Shown: positions 45,404 to 58,340 of the stretch, piece by piece
Layout: the number at the start of each line of letters is the position of its first letter
How positions within the stretch are numbered: the first letter of the stretch is position 1
From: Pilaira anomala
Taxonomy: Eukaryota > Mucoromycota > Mucoromycetes > Mucorales > Mucoraceae
Length of the DNA: 64,000 nt
Assembly: GCA_025716855.1 (NCBI GenBank)
Contig: JAIXMQ010000014.1
Span: forward strand, 45,001-109,000
Direction of reading: 5' to 3'
Program-made: the position numbers and the translations under genes
The notes under the pieces: generated by a model
Databases searched by the model: none
The model's input: only the letters and a program-made list of their open reading frames with translations
Told to the model about the DNA's origin: nothing

Positions 45404-45605
45404 ATAATAGTTTTTTTCAGGTACCAAAATAATAATAAAATAATTCCAAGTATTTTATATACATATATATATATATATAATAAAAAAAAAGGGGGGAGGG
45501 GGGGGGGAACATTAGAGTATAATAAGAGTGATAATAATTAATTTGTCTGCACACTGTTTTTATATATAATAAACTAAATTGTAAAGATAGCGGTATTTTT
45601 ACTAC

Positions 45606-47704
45606 TTAATCAGTATCAAATGTACAAGTAGTGCCGTATGTCTTTCCACGAATAACAGCTACACATGTAAAAAAAAAAAAAAAAAAAAAAAAAGGGTAAT
45701 TAATATGTAGAAACCAACAATTTACAATTATTGTCATTATTTACCTTCGACCTTTAATTCTACTTCACCAAAATACATTTTAATTGTTAAATCTACCTTT
45801 TCACCTTCCTTGACACCAGTTAAATCAGGCATTGGAATAGTGAAATTGGCGACTTTATGTACACCAGGACTTGTGGTATAAATAGGTTGCTCATCTGTAT
45901 CAGCTGAATAAAGAGTACATGTTGTATGATGTGGGTAATAAGCGAAGAAATCTTTGGATACACAATTATCGATGTCTATTTATATATGAAGAAGAGTTAG
46001 TATACATTAGTTGTATGAAATATATATATATATAACTTTACCAAGTGGATGTCCTCTCTTTACATAGACAGAGAATTTGTTATCACAACGAACACTACCA
46101 TCGGCTCTAATGATTTTATAGCTTGGGGGATCTATACCTTCTTCAAATGTAGTAGTTGTATCAATACCATACCAATATCTAGGAATACGAGTAGTAACAA
46201 CTCTTGGATTTAAACCAAAATAGACTGCACCACGTACAACAGCTAATTCACAACGAGGAGGTACAGCCACTAAACCGACACGAGAACCAAATTCTTGTTG
46301 TATTCTTTCAAATAAATAATTAGAAGAACCAAAACCACCTACCAAGAAAATAGCTTGTAATCTTTGAGCTTTTTGAAGTTGTTCTTCACATAAATTCACG
46401 ACTTCTTTAATGACGGGTTCAAATACTTCTTTTTGTAATTCAGCCGCAGTTAAACACAACATACCATCTTCAAGACCTATAGCGGGATTATTTAAAGAAG
46501 CTAAATTCATAGAAGCAGGTAAAGTAATAAATTGATCTTCAACACCATCAAATTGAGGTTTAATCAAATCCACAAAATTATCCATCATTGTTTCAAAAGC
46601 AGAAGCAGGAATAGAAGATAAATATTCTCTAAATTTTCTCTTTAATAGTTTTCTCATACGACGATCAAGGAAGACTGAACCACACGATTGACCATGACCT
46701 TTTGTACATTCACGTAATTTACGACCACTTCTTTCATCAATTTCAAATACAATTAAATCTACTGTACCACCACCTGCATCACAAATCATAAATCGATCAT
46801 TATGTTTCAAGTTGAATTGTTCACATTTCTTTTCACAGTAAAGTGCTGCTGCTTCTGGTTCTGAAATTAACATTAATCGATCTCTATGGTCTGTTTCATG
46901 AATTAACCCTGCCATAATAGCTGCTTCACGCATTGTACTTTTAGCTTTATCAGACCACATAGCAGGCACAGTTAAGCACTGTGAGTAATATATTTTTAGC
47001 ATTTTTTATGTTGTGTATATATATATATATATATATATAAACTTACATATCGAAATTGATGTTGGCTATAATTCTTTGCAAACCCTTTTTTTAATTCATT
47101 TACAACATGTTCATGAAAAGCACGAAGATAATCGGAAATAGCCTCAACAATAGTTAGACCATTTGGAAGCGGAGGTAAATCCTTGGCAATATTTTCATCA
47201 AGGTATAATTTATATTGTTTTAATAAAACACTGTTTCTAGCTGTAGGTCGTTGCATTTCTAAGCGAGCAGCGTTACCCCATTGCGTCATTTCTTTAGTAT
47301 TTCCTTGATAAAAATTAAGTGTAGGTGTCTTTTTTTTTTTTTATATGTATAAATAATAAAGGTGTAAGTTTTTTTTAAATTTTCCTTTTTTTTTTTTTTT
47401 TTTACCTTTGGATAGACATTGTTATTTTGTTTAGGCCTAATACGTACATAAATAGTTAATAAACAAAAAAGGTATTTAAAGTATATATTACCAGCGAACA
47501 ATGTCAACTACTTCATCGTTTTGAATAAAAGCATATGAACAACCAGAATAAGTTGTACCTGTTCGTAACAAAAAAAAAAAAAAAAAAAAAAAAAAAATTA
47601 AAATTAAAAAACAGTAACAGTATTCGGTTTGTACCTTATTTACCGAAATCAATACCGATAATAACGGGATAGTCGCTTGTAAGAAAAGGTTTAGATTGAG
47701 CCAT
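45606..47704 (-). CDS. HSPA12-like Hsp70 family protein
   Basis: Seven exons encode roughly 600 residues. It starts MAQSKPFLTSDYPVIIGIDF, then GTTYSGCSYAFIQNDEVVDI, an Hsp70/actin-fold phosphate-binding loop. ATPase motifs follow: CLTVPAMWSDKAKSTMREAA, LISEPEAAALYC, FMICDAGGGTVDLIVFEID, and FLVGGFGSSNYLFERIQQEF. It lacks the classic Hsp70 substrate-binding domain and EEVD tail. Instead it has CELAVVRGAVYFGLNP, YWYGIDTTT and a short beta-rich end, as in HSPA12A/B and their many Mucoromycota relatives. Client and role are unknown; in animals HSPA12 proteins act in lipid and immune signalling contexts. It is divergent from the RhoGEF gene, 423 bp between starts. Confidence 0.8.
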
Positions 47705-48127
47705 CTCTTCTTTAAAAAGTGTTTAATTAAGAAAGGAAAAGAAACAACAACAACATAAAAATAAAATATTAAATACTTCAGTGGAGTTTTATTTTAATTT
47801 TTTGTTGACCGCTTCAAAATAGTTTACATGTTGATACAAACTAAATCGATAAATAGAAGACTTTTTTTTGTTTATTTTATATTGTTTCTTTTTCTTTTTC
47901 TTGATTTGTAGTTGACTACTTGTCCAATTCATTTTTGTGTTTTTTGGCTGTCAGAGAGAGAGAAAAAAAAAAAAAAAAAAAAAAAAAGGAGAGTAAATTA
48001 AATGTTATAAAAACCCCTCTCTCTCTCTCTCTCTCTCTTTTTTTTCTTCTTTCTTCCTTCTTTCTCTTATACATATATACTCAATATATATATATATATT
48101 TCTCTTCTGTTTCTTGCTTTATAAATC

Positions 48128-51100
48128 ATGTATAGTCTTACTGTAAGCTCAACACAATTAGAACATCAACATTCATCAGAATTATCACCAGCAGCCGCCT
48201 TTAGAAATAATTATTACTTATCACAACAACAAGAAGACGATGATATCGAAAAGAAAGTGAATTCAAGTAGACTTTTATCTAAATTAGCTCCAATGCGAGC
48301 AAAACTATCTAAAAAAAGTAATATTAATTTTAAAGGAGATACATTCAAAAAAAAAATAATTTTTTGTTTATTTAAAAATAGCCAATTTGGATCACTTATG
48401 GCAAACTTCTACTTTACCTTTAAGAAGATCTGTTGAAAATCATTCAATAAGAAAAAAGAAAGATTTTGACTGTAATCATGATTTTGTTGTTTATCCTGCT
48501 TTATTATCAAAAGTTGCTTATGCTTTTAAAGAAAATATGGTTGTCAGTACCAAATCAAAAGATAGTATAACCTATCATGAAGTATTTGATGGAAGAGATG
48601 CTGTTGTAAGTATATAAATATTTATATATTAATCTTTTACTTAATTATTTTTTTTTTTTTTTTTAGAATAAATTAGCTTCCATCATTAAAACAACAGATA
48701 GAAATTTAGCTGTCTTAATAGGTCGCGCACTATACCATCAAAAGTTCTTTCATGATGTAAATTATGAGCATAGTTTACGTGATTCTCTAAATGAGTTGTA
48801 TCAATTTAAAGATACTACTGAAAAGTTATCTTCTGATTCTGCAATCTCTATTAATCATACAGAAAAATTACCAAATGGCGTATTTACTTTATTAACTGAT
48901 TGTTATTCTGCTACTTGTACAAGAGATAATACTTGTTATAGTGTATTATGTCCAAGGCGTTTAAACCAAGTGAGTTATTATTATTATTGTTATTATTATT
49001 ATTATTTGTTTATGTATTTAAACTTTAACCTTTTTAACAGCAAACTCAAAACTTTTTATCTGAAGAAAATGTAAATGTTGTTCTATTTTAATTAAAAAAT
49101 AAAAAATATCTTTTAACCCTATTTATAGGAGCAAAGATTATGGATAAATACTGTACCAAAAAATGTATTAAATACACTATCTTTAAACGAAAAAAGACGA
49201 CAAGAAAATATATTTGAACTAATTTATACCGAAAAAGATTTTGTAGATGATTTAATTTATGTAGAAGAAGTAAGCATTACATATATTTATATTTATATAC
49301 AAGATGGATTAAATAACAATATATATTATAGAATTGGATTTTACCGTTACTATCACATGAATCAATACCAACAGATCGTGCAGAACAATTTGTAAATGAT
49401 TTATTTTGGAACTTACCCGAAATTCGACAATCAAATGCTCTATTACTTGCCGACCTTTTACACCGTCAACAACTAGATAAAGTAGTAGATCAAATTGGAG
49501 ATGTCTTTTTAAAGCATACTTCTACTATATTTGAACCTTTTGTAAAATACGGCTCTCATCAAGTGATTAGTAAATATATATTTGAAACAGAAAAATCAAC
49601 CAACCTTGCTTTTGCTAAACTAGTCGAAGTAAAAAAAAAACACATACATATATATATATATATATATATTGGAATTACAACCTGTACTTATATAAATACA
49701 CTTATTTTATTATAGACAATTGAAAGATCTCCTAAATCTCGAAAATTAGAATTAAACGGCTATTTAACAAAACCAACTACTCGATTAGGAAGATATAATC
49801 TTTTATTACGTGAAATATTAAAACATACTCCAAAAGATCATCCAGATCATACTTTCATACCAAAAGTAATGCATCTGATCAATCATTTTTTAGAGCGTGT
49901 GAATGAGGAGTCTGGAAAAACCGAAAATAAATTCAGTTTACAAGTATTAGAAAAGAAGTTGTCTTTTAAAAAGGTGAACAATCAGGAAATTGTAAGTTAT
50001 ATATATATGTATACACACTTATATATATATATATATATATTTATTTATTCTGTATTGTTATAGGATGGATTGGATTTATTATCTTCTGATAGAAGAATTA
50101 TAATGAAGGGACCATTAAAAAGAAAGGGCTCGGGTAATACAGAGGCTTCTGAACTACAAATTTATGTACTGGATCATTGCTTACTTGTCATGAAATCAAA
50201 ATTCTTTGATAATTTCGAGAATTACAAACTATACAAAAAAGTAAGCTTTTTATTATTTCTTTTTTTTTTTTTTTATCTTATTCGCCTTCTTTTTTTCTGT
50301 AGCCTATTCCATTAGCTTTATTAGCCATTTCTTTACCAGACCAAGCCAAAAGATCGAGTTCAATCCTCCCTTATAACAGATCAAGCACAGGCTCATTTTA
50401 TTCAAGTGGCAGTACCGATTTTTTACCTCCTGTCATAACCAATAAAAATGGATATCCTATTAGTTTCATACATTTAGGCAGACAAGGATCAGGCAGTATT
50501 ACTTTATATACTTCAACACTTGCTAGTAGAAAAAAGTGGGTAGACACAATCGAAAAATATCGTCACTCTATCATGGAAAAAGTCAAAGTATTTCAAATGA
50601 TCGATATCAGTGACCAATACTTTAATTCATTCAATAAGGTCAACTGTGCTGCTGCTTATGGTACCTCTATGATGATCGGTTGTGATCATGGTGTCTATCT
50701 TAAAAAGTTCATCTTAAACAAAGATGAAGATGATGACGAAGGCATTGTTCGTATTCTTTCGATCGATAAAGTCTCTCAAATTGATATCTTGGAGGGACCA
50801 AAGCTCATGTTAATCTTGGCAGATAAAATTCTTTACACCTATTCTATTGATACTTTATTTGACGAAAACAATAATTATCTCGCTTCCAATATCGTCTCTA
50901 CCTCCATCTCTTCTCCTTCTTCTACTTCCAAGATCAAGACAATTCGTGAAAGCAGTATCAAAAGTAGTACCAGTAGTAGTGCAGAATCGCATGATAGTAA
51001 AAACAGATTCACAAAGACATTATGTAAAAAGACTCAGGTTCGCAAACTCAGTAGTAACGTCTCCTTCTTCAAAGTCGGAAAAGTGTTTGATAAGACGAGT

Positions 51101-51982
51101 CCAAATGAACCAATTGAACGTACCTTGGTTTGTTTTGTAAAATACAATGCAATGACTTCCACTATTCGGGCACTGGAACCCTATGATGATAGTCAAGATG
51201 CTAAAAAGAAAAAGAGAAAGAGTAATCATTTAGGTTTGTTCATGAGGAATTCAACAGACGTATTACGTGGATTCAAGGATCTGTATATTCCTGGTGAAGC
51301 AACTTCGATTCAGTACTTTAAAAATGTTATTTGTGTTGGTAGTGCGAAAGGTTTTCAAATGGTAGATATCGGTTCTGCTGGTGTACAAAGTAAATGTTTA
51401 AATCAAAGAGAAAGAATGAAAATTATGTAGTTTTAACATGATACATACTAGGTGTGCTTGATCCAAACGATGAAAATCATAACTTTATTTCTCAAAGAGA
51501 AACATTAAAGCCAGTCTCTATGTTTAGACATCCGGACGGTTTAATTCTGCTATGTTATAATGGTAAATTGTCTTAATTGCTAACTAAAAATGTTTTTTTT
51601 TTCTTTTGGCTCACATCATTTTGTATAGAAATCGCTTTTTATATTGATAAAAAGGGACGTCGTATCAGACCTGGTTGGATTATTAATTGGGAAGGATATC
51701 CAACCGCCTTTGCATTTCACTACCCATATATTCTAGCATTTGATTCAAGTTTTATTGAAATAAGAGATATCAACACTGTAAGTACATTAAACAATAGTTT
51801 TTCTTTTTTTACTAGTAAAAGAAAAAAAAAAGCTAACTATTCTATAGGGCGATCTTACACAGGTTATACCTGGTAACAATATTCGATGCTTGAGACCAGA
51901 CCCTTCAGATACAATTTATTGCGTTATGGAAGACCGACGAACAGGAAATGAACTCTTGTTTAGTTTAAAATATATGATTTAA
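48128..51982 (+). CDS. ROM2: Rom1/Rom2-type Rho GEF (DEP-DH-PH-CNH)
   Basis: About twelve exons encode roughly 1,000 residues. Domains in order: a variable N-terminus (MYSLTVSSTQLEHQHSSELS); DEP-like region (PALLSKVAYAFKENMVVSTK, ITYHEVFDGRDAV joined to NKLASIIKTTDRNLAVLIGR); RhoGEF/DH (NEKRRQENIFELIYTEKDFV, ESIPTDRAEQFVNDLFWNLP, LELNGYLTKPTTRLGRYNLL); PH (RRIIMKGPLKRKGSGNTEAS, LQIYVLDHCLLVMKSKF, RKKWVDTIEKYRHSI); and CNH (NKVNCAAAYGTSMMIGCDHG to FAFHYPYILAFDSSFIEIRD). This is the layout of fungal Rom2/Rgf GEFs, which activate Rho1 in the cell-wall-integrity pathway. The last exon ends LLFSLKYMI then TAA at 51980-51982. Several exon borders are inferred from phase only. Confidence 0.85.
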
Positions 51983-52122
51983 TAAAAATAGTTAATTTTA
52001 TAGTTTTTTAAAGCTAATTTAGCTTTTTTAAATGATCTGCAAAAAAGTTTGAATGATTCATTATAGAAAAAAAAAAGTGGTTAATATAATCATCCAGGGC
52101 TTTAACCTAAAAAGAGATAGTT

Positions 52123-52162
<40 letters not shown>

Positions 52163-52576
52163 AGAGAGATTTGAGGGTGAAAGGACTAAATTATGATATT
52201 GTTCTGATATGGCCTTAGCTCCTGATATAAAACCGATAATGACAACATTATTTTATTATTGAATTTTAACACTTCTATTAAAGGAGAACAATGATAGGTA
52301 TGACGTTAGTCTTATCACTTTGGTAAGGATCTGCATAATTGATAACATTTTTGGACTGGAGTACGGAAACAAAAACCTTCTGGTGGGCTATCAAATACTT
52401 ATTTCTTAGGTTGCTGAATCAGTAAAGAAATAAAGTTCAAAAGAGTAATTAATTTAATAGTTTATAAAATGGTCTACAAAATTTTTTATTGTACATGGTA
52501 TTATTTTATAAGCGTGTGAAAGAATATATTTACAAAATGGGGTAAAAGGGTAATTTGGAATGTTTTAGTATAGTTT

Positions 52577-52607
<31 letters not shown>
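51983..52607. other. Intergenic region, no gene seen
   Basis: Spacer between the convergent RhoGEF gene and the first transporter. It holds A-runs (about 52126-52160) and a T-run of about 30 nt just 3' of the transporter stop (52579-52609). No exon or RNA gene is supported. Confidence 0.5.
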
Positions 52608-52612
<5 letters not shown>

Positions 52613-53930
52613 CGTATGCGGCAATTAAGTCCTTGATAGCCTGAATTGTACCAAAGATCAATCCAACAATACCCATGAGTACAACAAGGAAGCACCAAGC
52701 AAGTTCAAAGTATGACTTATTACGAACACCAGTCAACTTTAAGTAAAGAGCAACAGGGAAAATAAAAATTAAGGTACAGTTGGCAAAAGCACCAAGGAGA
52801 GACATTAATTCACCGAAATGAGGAACGACGCAAGAAATGACAGCTACTACCACAACAATAGCAATACGAATAACTGAACGAATTAAAAATTCCTTGACTT
52901 TACCAAATCGTTCAACTGTGACGTTGCACATTTCTTCAATATCAAGCGATAAAGAGGTCATTAAGATAGGGGCGGCCATGACAACATGAAGTGTGATGAC
53001 AACAATACAGACAATTTGTGCAGCACCTTCGGGTATAGAGTCATAGATAGGATTTAAAACGGTGTCACCATAGACCAAGTAACCAGCAACAGCAACAACG
53101 AGATACATAGCAGCACATGTACTGAGACCGGCAGCAAGAACCTTGGGCCAATCCTTGGGTTGCTTCATAGAGGCTTCCACATGTGAATAAATAATGTTAC
53201 CACCAAAACTGAAAGAAATGGTACTTAAAGCGATAGGAAACATGTTCCAGATGACGGGTTCGTGATTGATGTTGACTTGATTGGGTCTATCAATTCCGGC
53301 CATAATGACAACAACGATAATGACAACAACAGTAGCAAGCGCACCAAATGCACTCATCCAAGCGACTTCTTTCATGGTCTTGACTAAAACAAAGGGAATA
53401 GCGACGGCGGCACAAATAATAATTGTCCAAGGAACATGGCCAATCTCTGCAACAGTACCCTTACAGAGATGGTTCAAATTTGTACCAGCAAGCACCATAT
53501 AAAGGATAGGAGCACCTAACAAGATAAAGACGTTGAAAACAAAAGTAACCCAGCCACCTACTTGACCAAAGGCGCTTGTAGCTATCTCCTTGTAAGTACT
53601 TAAACGAACTCTACCATTAGCATAAAGGCAACGAATAAGAATGATACCGGTATACGTAGACATTATCCAAGATAAGAAAAGAATAAAGAGTCCAATCCAG
53701 CCACCTTGTTTTAAAGCAGCAGGAAGGCCTAAAGCACCTGTACCAGCAACAACGCATACAATATTAAAGTATGCCATTTTTGAAGAGCCAGCATTATCAC
53801 GATTAATGTCCATTATGCCATCATGAGGGTGCTCATATTCGATTTCACTGTTTGAACTATTTTCAGATGTTTGATATTCTCTTTTTTCGTTTGTTTGACT
53901 TGCATTTTTTTCATTGTATATGCTTGCCAT
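52608..53930 (-). CDS. Amino-acid transporter, AAAP (Aa_trans) family, paralogue A
   Basis: Intronless ORF of 440 residues. A hydrophilic N-terminus (MASIYNEKNASQTNEKREYQ) precedes about 11 membrane segments typical of the AAAP/SLC36-like fold. The first, AYFNIVCVVAGTGALGLPAA, carries the GTG-LGLP motif. Others include PWTIIICAAVAIPFVLVKTM, FPIALSTISFSFGGNIIYSH and VVAVAGYLVYGDTVLNPIYD. Family members move amino acids with protons across plasma or vacuolar membranes (yeast AVT group). Substrate cannot be read from sequence. A TATA box lies 87 bp upstream of the ATG. It is the 3'-most of three same-strand paralogues, very similar to paralogue B. Confidence 0.85.
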
Positions 53931-55211
53931 ATTGAATGGGAATAATAGTTAATAATCTAATATGTAGAAAAGATAGTTTTTTTTTTTGACAGTCAATAAC
54001 AAAAAAAAAAATATCTCTTTATATACTAAATTTTAAGTTTGACACTATTAAAGTTGACCAATGGTAAACTAAACTCTCCAAACATAGTTTAGCCTTAAAT
54101 AAAAACTACTCCAAGGGTTTACTTTTTATTGGATAATATCCCACGTATGAGCTGTGTCACATCCTGTTAAAAACCATCATTTTTGCCTATTTTTCTGTTC
54201 CGTTCGAAAATAGGAACAAAATGTTTATTGCTCCATTGAAAGAGAGGTGAAAAAAAAAAAAATAACCGAAGAAATAACAATATTGATTTCTTAGCTAAAA
54301 AGAATGAAAAAGTAAATATTGTGGGGTAGATTTTCCCACAATACCCTATTCATAATTGAAACTATTGTAAGTTTTCTCACGGTACAATTCGAAAAAAAAA
54401 AGGCCTATTTAAGACTAACTTTGTACCTTTTTGGCTTATAAATGACTCAATGATAGACACCCGTGTGATTTGTTGCTGGGTTATGACGGGGTGTAATTTT
54501 GAAAGAGTTTTTCTGAAGGTCCGTCAATTCACAAAAAGCAAAGCCTGTAGATCCCATATTACATATATTATAAGGCACAAAACTTTTTTTTTTGGAGTAT
54601 AAATACTCCCAAGTCATAAAAAATGATCACACTTAAAAACTTTGGGTTTATTCTCCTAATGTAAAGTAAAATCGTGTTTGTTTAAATTTAGATGAGCTTC
54701 GATCTTTGTCTCTTTTATTTATGTACACTTATACAAAATAAATAAAAGAACATATTGTTCTAATTTGGATAAGTAATGCTCGCACCGAAAAATCCGTAAC
54801 AATGCATACATGCACGTATGGGAAGTATGATCAAATTACCTCTCTATTTTCGAGAGCGTATTACTTTAATCATAAAACCAGGTATCATCTCAACAACAAA
54901 ATATATAGCTCGTATTTAGGGTTCTAAAAAAATATTCTTAAGTCGACCCTTTTGTACATTAAACAAATAACCCCAAAACAAATCAATATTCAATTGCGAT
55001 CTGCGATATTGGGTAAATCATAATTAAACGCTTAAATTTATTGACGAAGAAACTCGTAGTGGTAAAGCATGATGAGAGATTATATACCATTAAGTTATTA
55101 TATATTACAAAAAATAACACGAAATAAGAAGCCTGCTTAGATATAACTTTCATATCTTGACCGTAGACTGTTTCCTATTTCGTTTAAATTAATTACTTGC
55201 TGGTAGTTTCT

Positions 55212-55252
<41 letters not shown>

Positions 55253-56227
55253 AGTTCTTGAATAAAAAACCAACAAAACACCATATGACCTTATAACCTT
55301 CTATGCGCTAAGAAACAAGATCCATCTCCAAATATGATAAAGTATCCGAATACCTCTTAATAAATAATGAAAAACTGAAAACAAATAATATTTTTATTGT
55401 TTTTTTTTAGCAAATGCACATAAGTTACGCCTCTTACTATTTTGGTCTTTTGGCATGCATTGATGATACACCCTTTTTTTTTGCGAAAAAAAGGGGGGAC
55501 GCGTGTGGCGTACAAATTTTTTTCGGCCAAGGGGACAATATAGCATCATGTTACTTTATTGTAAAGCAGCTTACATATACAGATATAATACTTGACATAA
55601 GCTAGTAACAGTAGTGTAGTACTATAGCTTTTAATACGATTTTATAAATACGCATTAATGTATAAGTGATAAATGTTACTGCTAACTACTGATGCAGGAA
55701 TTACATCATAATACCATTCAAGTATTTATGTAGACATGCCTTTATACGTAAATGAACTAGAGTATTTCCAGTAAAAAATAAAACAATAACGAGTTTACTT
55801 GTCTTCATTGTAATTGATTGTTATGAGTGTGACCTTTCATCCCTTCTAAAGTTATTAATTGAAACTTTTTTTTTATATATATAAAATGATTGAGGTATTG
55901 TACCTTTATCACTGTCCTGGAATATATTTACACTCTTTTATCATTATACGTTGGATCGAGACCTGTCTTGGAAGCTTATTTAGTATATATTTATAATTAA
56001 TTATCTTGTTATAGAGATTTTAAAATAAATCACTTGACAAAAAAAAATTATTTCGAGACATAAAAGTCAAAAATTTACAAATATTACTGCTTCTGGCTCA
56101 AATATCGCACACAAAAATTAGCGTAGAAGATAAGAAGAAATGTTGTACGAGATGGTTTTCATTGATCGAATGGCCACATAAAATCAGGGTATCATGATAA
56201 CGACTTATGGCTCTATAGTTTAATTAG

Positions 56228-56276
<49 letters not shown>

Positions 56277-56924
56277 TCTGTTATTTATGATCTTTTCTAA
56301 TACTCGATGAAAATCGTTTTACAGGCAATATCAGTGGCACTAAAATTCTTTTTCAAGTAAAATAGTACGTTACATGAGCCTATATTTAACATGATGTCTC
56401 ACTATACCTGCTATCAACTGTCACACCCTCTTTTTTTTTTTTTTTTTGAGATTTAAAATATACAATTATCGTCTGATTATGTCTTACCTGTACTAAAGGC
56501 CCCACAAAAATTACCTTGAAGTTAACATTGTGATATTATTAGTATATTTATGTAGTCTATAAGGATTGGTTTACGATTAGGACGGTAGAAAGTTTTCTAA
56601 TGCAAAATAGATCGTTTCCTGCATGACTTCAAAAGAAAATAGGTATTCTATTTACTTGTTGCATATACTATAGGTATACATGTTGTCGGAAGTTATAAAA
56701 TCTTGAATATAACATTTACCCTATTCACGGGTATTTTATAAATGCACAAGCATCCTTGTTACGAGGTTAAAGCATGTATAAAAAACCCAAATTGGAAAAG
56801 AGAAATTTTAATGGGGATAAAAGAATTTTATTATATTAATATATTAGGGAAGATTTATAAAAAGTATAGGAAGTTGGTATTTACAGAAAAGAAGAGGGAA
56901 TCATAAGTAGCAGGAAATGTGTAT
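53931..56924. other. 3-kb spacer upstream of transporter A
   Basis: Contains the promoter of paralogue A and CCAAT-type boxes (CCAAT about 54130, ATTGG about 54060, on the gene strand). Homopolymer runs near 55214-55250 and 56235-56273 are about 40 nt. A plus frame at 55414-55605 (MHISYASYYFGLLACIDDTP, GDACGVQIFFGQGDNIASCY) is open after an acceptor-like TTTTAG, but I see no supporting exon. The G-run/GCG patch near 55483-55515 stands out in otherwise AT-rich DNA. Confidence 0.4.
54017..54025 (-). promoter_or_regulatory. TATA box of transporter A
   Basis: TATATAAAG on the minus strand within AGTATATAAAG, 87 bp from the ATG at 53930. The same 11-mer occurs in front of paralogue B. Confidence 0.55.
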
Positions 56925-58226
56925 TTAGCTGCTACTGTATGCAGCAATCAATTCTTTAATAGCTTCCATAGTACCAAAGATTAAACCAACAACACCAAGA
57001 ACGACTACAAGCAAACACCAGGCAAGTTCATAGAAGGGCTTGTTGCGAACACCAGTAAGCTTCAAGTAAAAGACAACAGGGAAAATGAAGATCAAAGCAC
57101 AGTTAGCGAAAGCACCGATAAGAGACATTAAAGCACCAAAATGAGGAACGGTACATGCGATAACACAGACAACGGCCATGGTAGCAATTCTAATAACAGC
57201 ACGAATGATGAATTCCTTAACTTTACCATATCTTTCGACAGTAATATTAAACATTTCTTCAATATCGAGAGAGAAAGAAGTAGTTAAGATAGGAGCAGCC
57301 ATCAAAACATGGAGAGTAATGACAACAATGGCAATGATTTGAGCAACACCTTCAGGGATAGAATCATAAATAGGACTCAAGACTTTAGTACCATAGATCA
57401 AATAACCAGAGATAGCAGTAACAAAGTACATGGCGGCACAAGTACTGAGACCAGCAGCAACAACCTTGGGCCAATCGCGAGGAGTCTTCATGGAGGCTTC
57501 GACGTGAGGATATACAACATTACCACCGAAACTGAAAGAAATAGTACTCAAGGCAATAGGGAACATGTTCCAGACAACTGCGTCATGATGAATGTCAACT
57601 TGGTTAGGTCTATCTATGGCAGCTACAATCAAGACAATTAAGACAACAATAACAGTAGCAAGAGCACCGAAAGCACTCATCCAAGCGACTTCCTTCATAG
57701 TCTTGACTAAAATGAAAGGAATAGCAACGATGACACAAGAAATAATAGTCCATGGGACATTACCAATTTCACCAGCAGTACCCTTACAGAGATGGTTCAA
57801 ATTTGTACCAGAAAGAACCATATAAAGAATAGGTGCACCTAAAAGAATCCAAGCATTGAAGAAGAAAGTGACCCAACCACCGATCCAGCCAAAAGCAGAA
57901 GTAGCGACTTCCTTATAAGTGGTTAAACGAGTCTTACCATTAGCGTAAAGACAACGAATCAAAATGATACCAGTATAAATAGACATGAACCAAGACAAGA
58001 AAAGGATAAAAAGACCAATCCAACCACCTTGTTTTAAAGCAACAGGAAGACCGAGGGTACCAGTACCGGCGACAACACATACAATATTAAAGTAGGCTAA
58101 CTTGGAAGAACCAGCGTGTTCACGATTGATATCGATAATACCTTCATTGGCATACTCAAATTCGTGTTCGCTTGTAACATCGTTGATAGAGTTAATATCA
58201 ACCTTCTTTTCGTTGATAGAAGTCAT
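56925..58226 (-). CDS. Amino-acid transporter, AAAP (Aa_trans) family, paralogue B
   Basis: Intronless ORF of 433 residues, collinear with paralogue A. The N-terminus MTSINEKKVDINSINDVTSE differs, but the core is nearly identical: AYFNIVCVVAGTGTLGLPVA, WMSAFGALATVIVVLIVLIV, FPIALSTISFSFGGNVVYPH, CVIACTVPHFGALMSLIGAF. The C-terminus ends KELIAAYSSS rather than KDLIAAYE. Conservation is concentrated in the membrane segments, and the cytosolic N-terminus diverges, as expected for tandem duplicates under purifying selection. Its TATA box (58332-58340) lies 106 bp upstream. Substrate unknown. Confidence 0.85.
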   Translation of the reverse strand: MTSINEKKVDINSINDVTSEHEFEYANEGIIDINREHAGSSKLAYFNIVCVVAGTGTLGLPVALKQGGWIGLFILFLSWFMSIYTGIILIRCLYANGKTRLTTYKEVATSAFGWIGGWVTFFFNAWILLGAPILYMVLSGTNLNHLCKGTAGEIGNVPWTIISCVIVAIPFILVKTMKEVAWMSAFGALATVIVVLIVLIVAAIDRPNQVDIHHDAVVWNMFPIALSTISFSFGGNVVYPHVEASMKTPRDWPKVVAAGLSTCAAMYFVTAISGYLIYGTKVLSPIYDSIPEGVAQIIAIVVITLHVLMAAPILTTSFSLDIEEMFNITVERYGKVKEFIIRAVIRIATMAVVCVIACTVPHFGALMSLIGAFANCALIFIFPVVFYLKLTGVRNKPFYELAWCLLVVVLGVVGLIFGTMEAIKELIAAYSSS

Positions 58227-58331
58227 GTATTAAAAATGTTTATATAAGAAAAGAAGAAGGTAAAAAAAAAAAAAGTAAAGAAAAGAATAGGTTAATTTGA
58301 TAATTTGACAATGGAGATAAATAATTCCTTC

Positions 58332-58340
58332 CTTTATATA
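58332..58340 (-). promoter_or_regulatory. TATA box of transporter B
   Basis: TATATAAAG on the minus strand within AGTATATAAAG, 106 bp from the ATG at 58226; identical to the paralogue A element. Confidence 0.55.

Noticed and set aside
57309..57825. Plus-strand ORFs antisense to the transporters (also at 53281-53502 and 61861-62052)
   Set aside because: They mirror conserved membrane segments in all three paralogues and have Thr-rich shadow composition.
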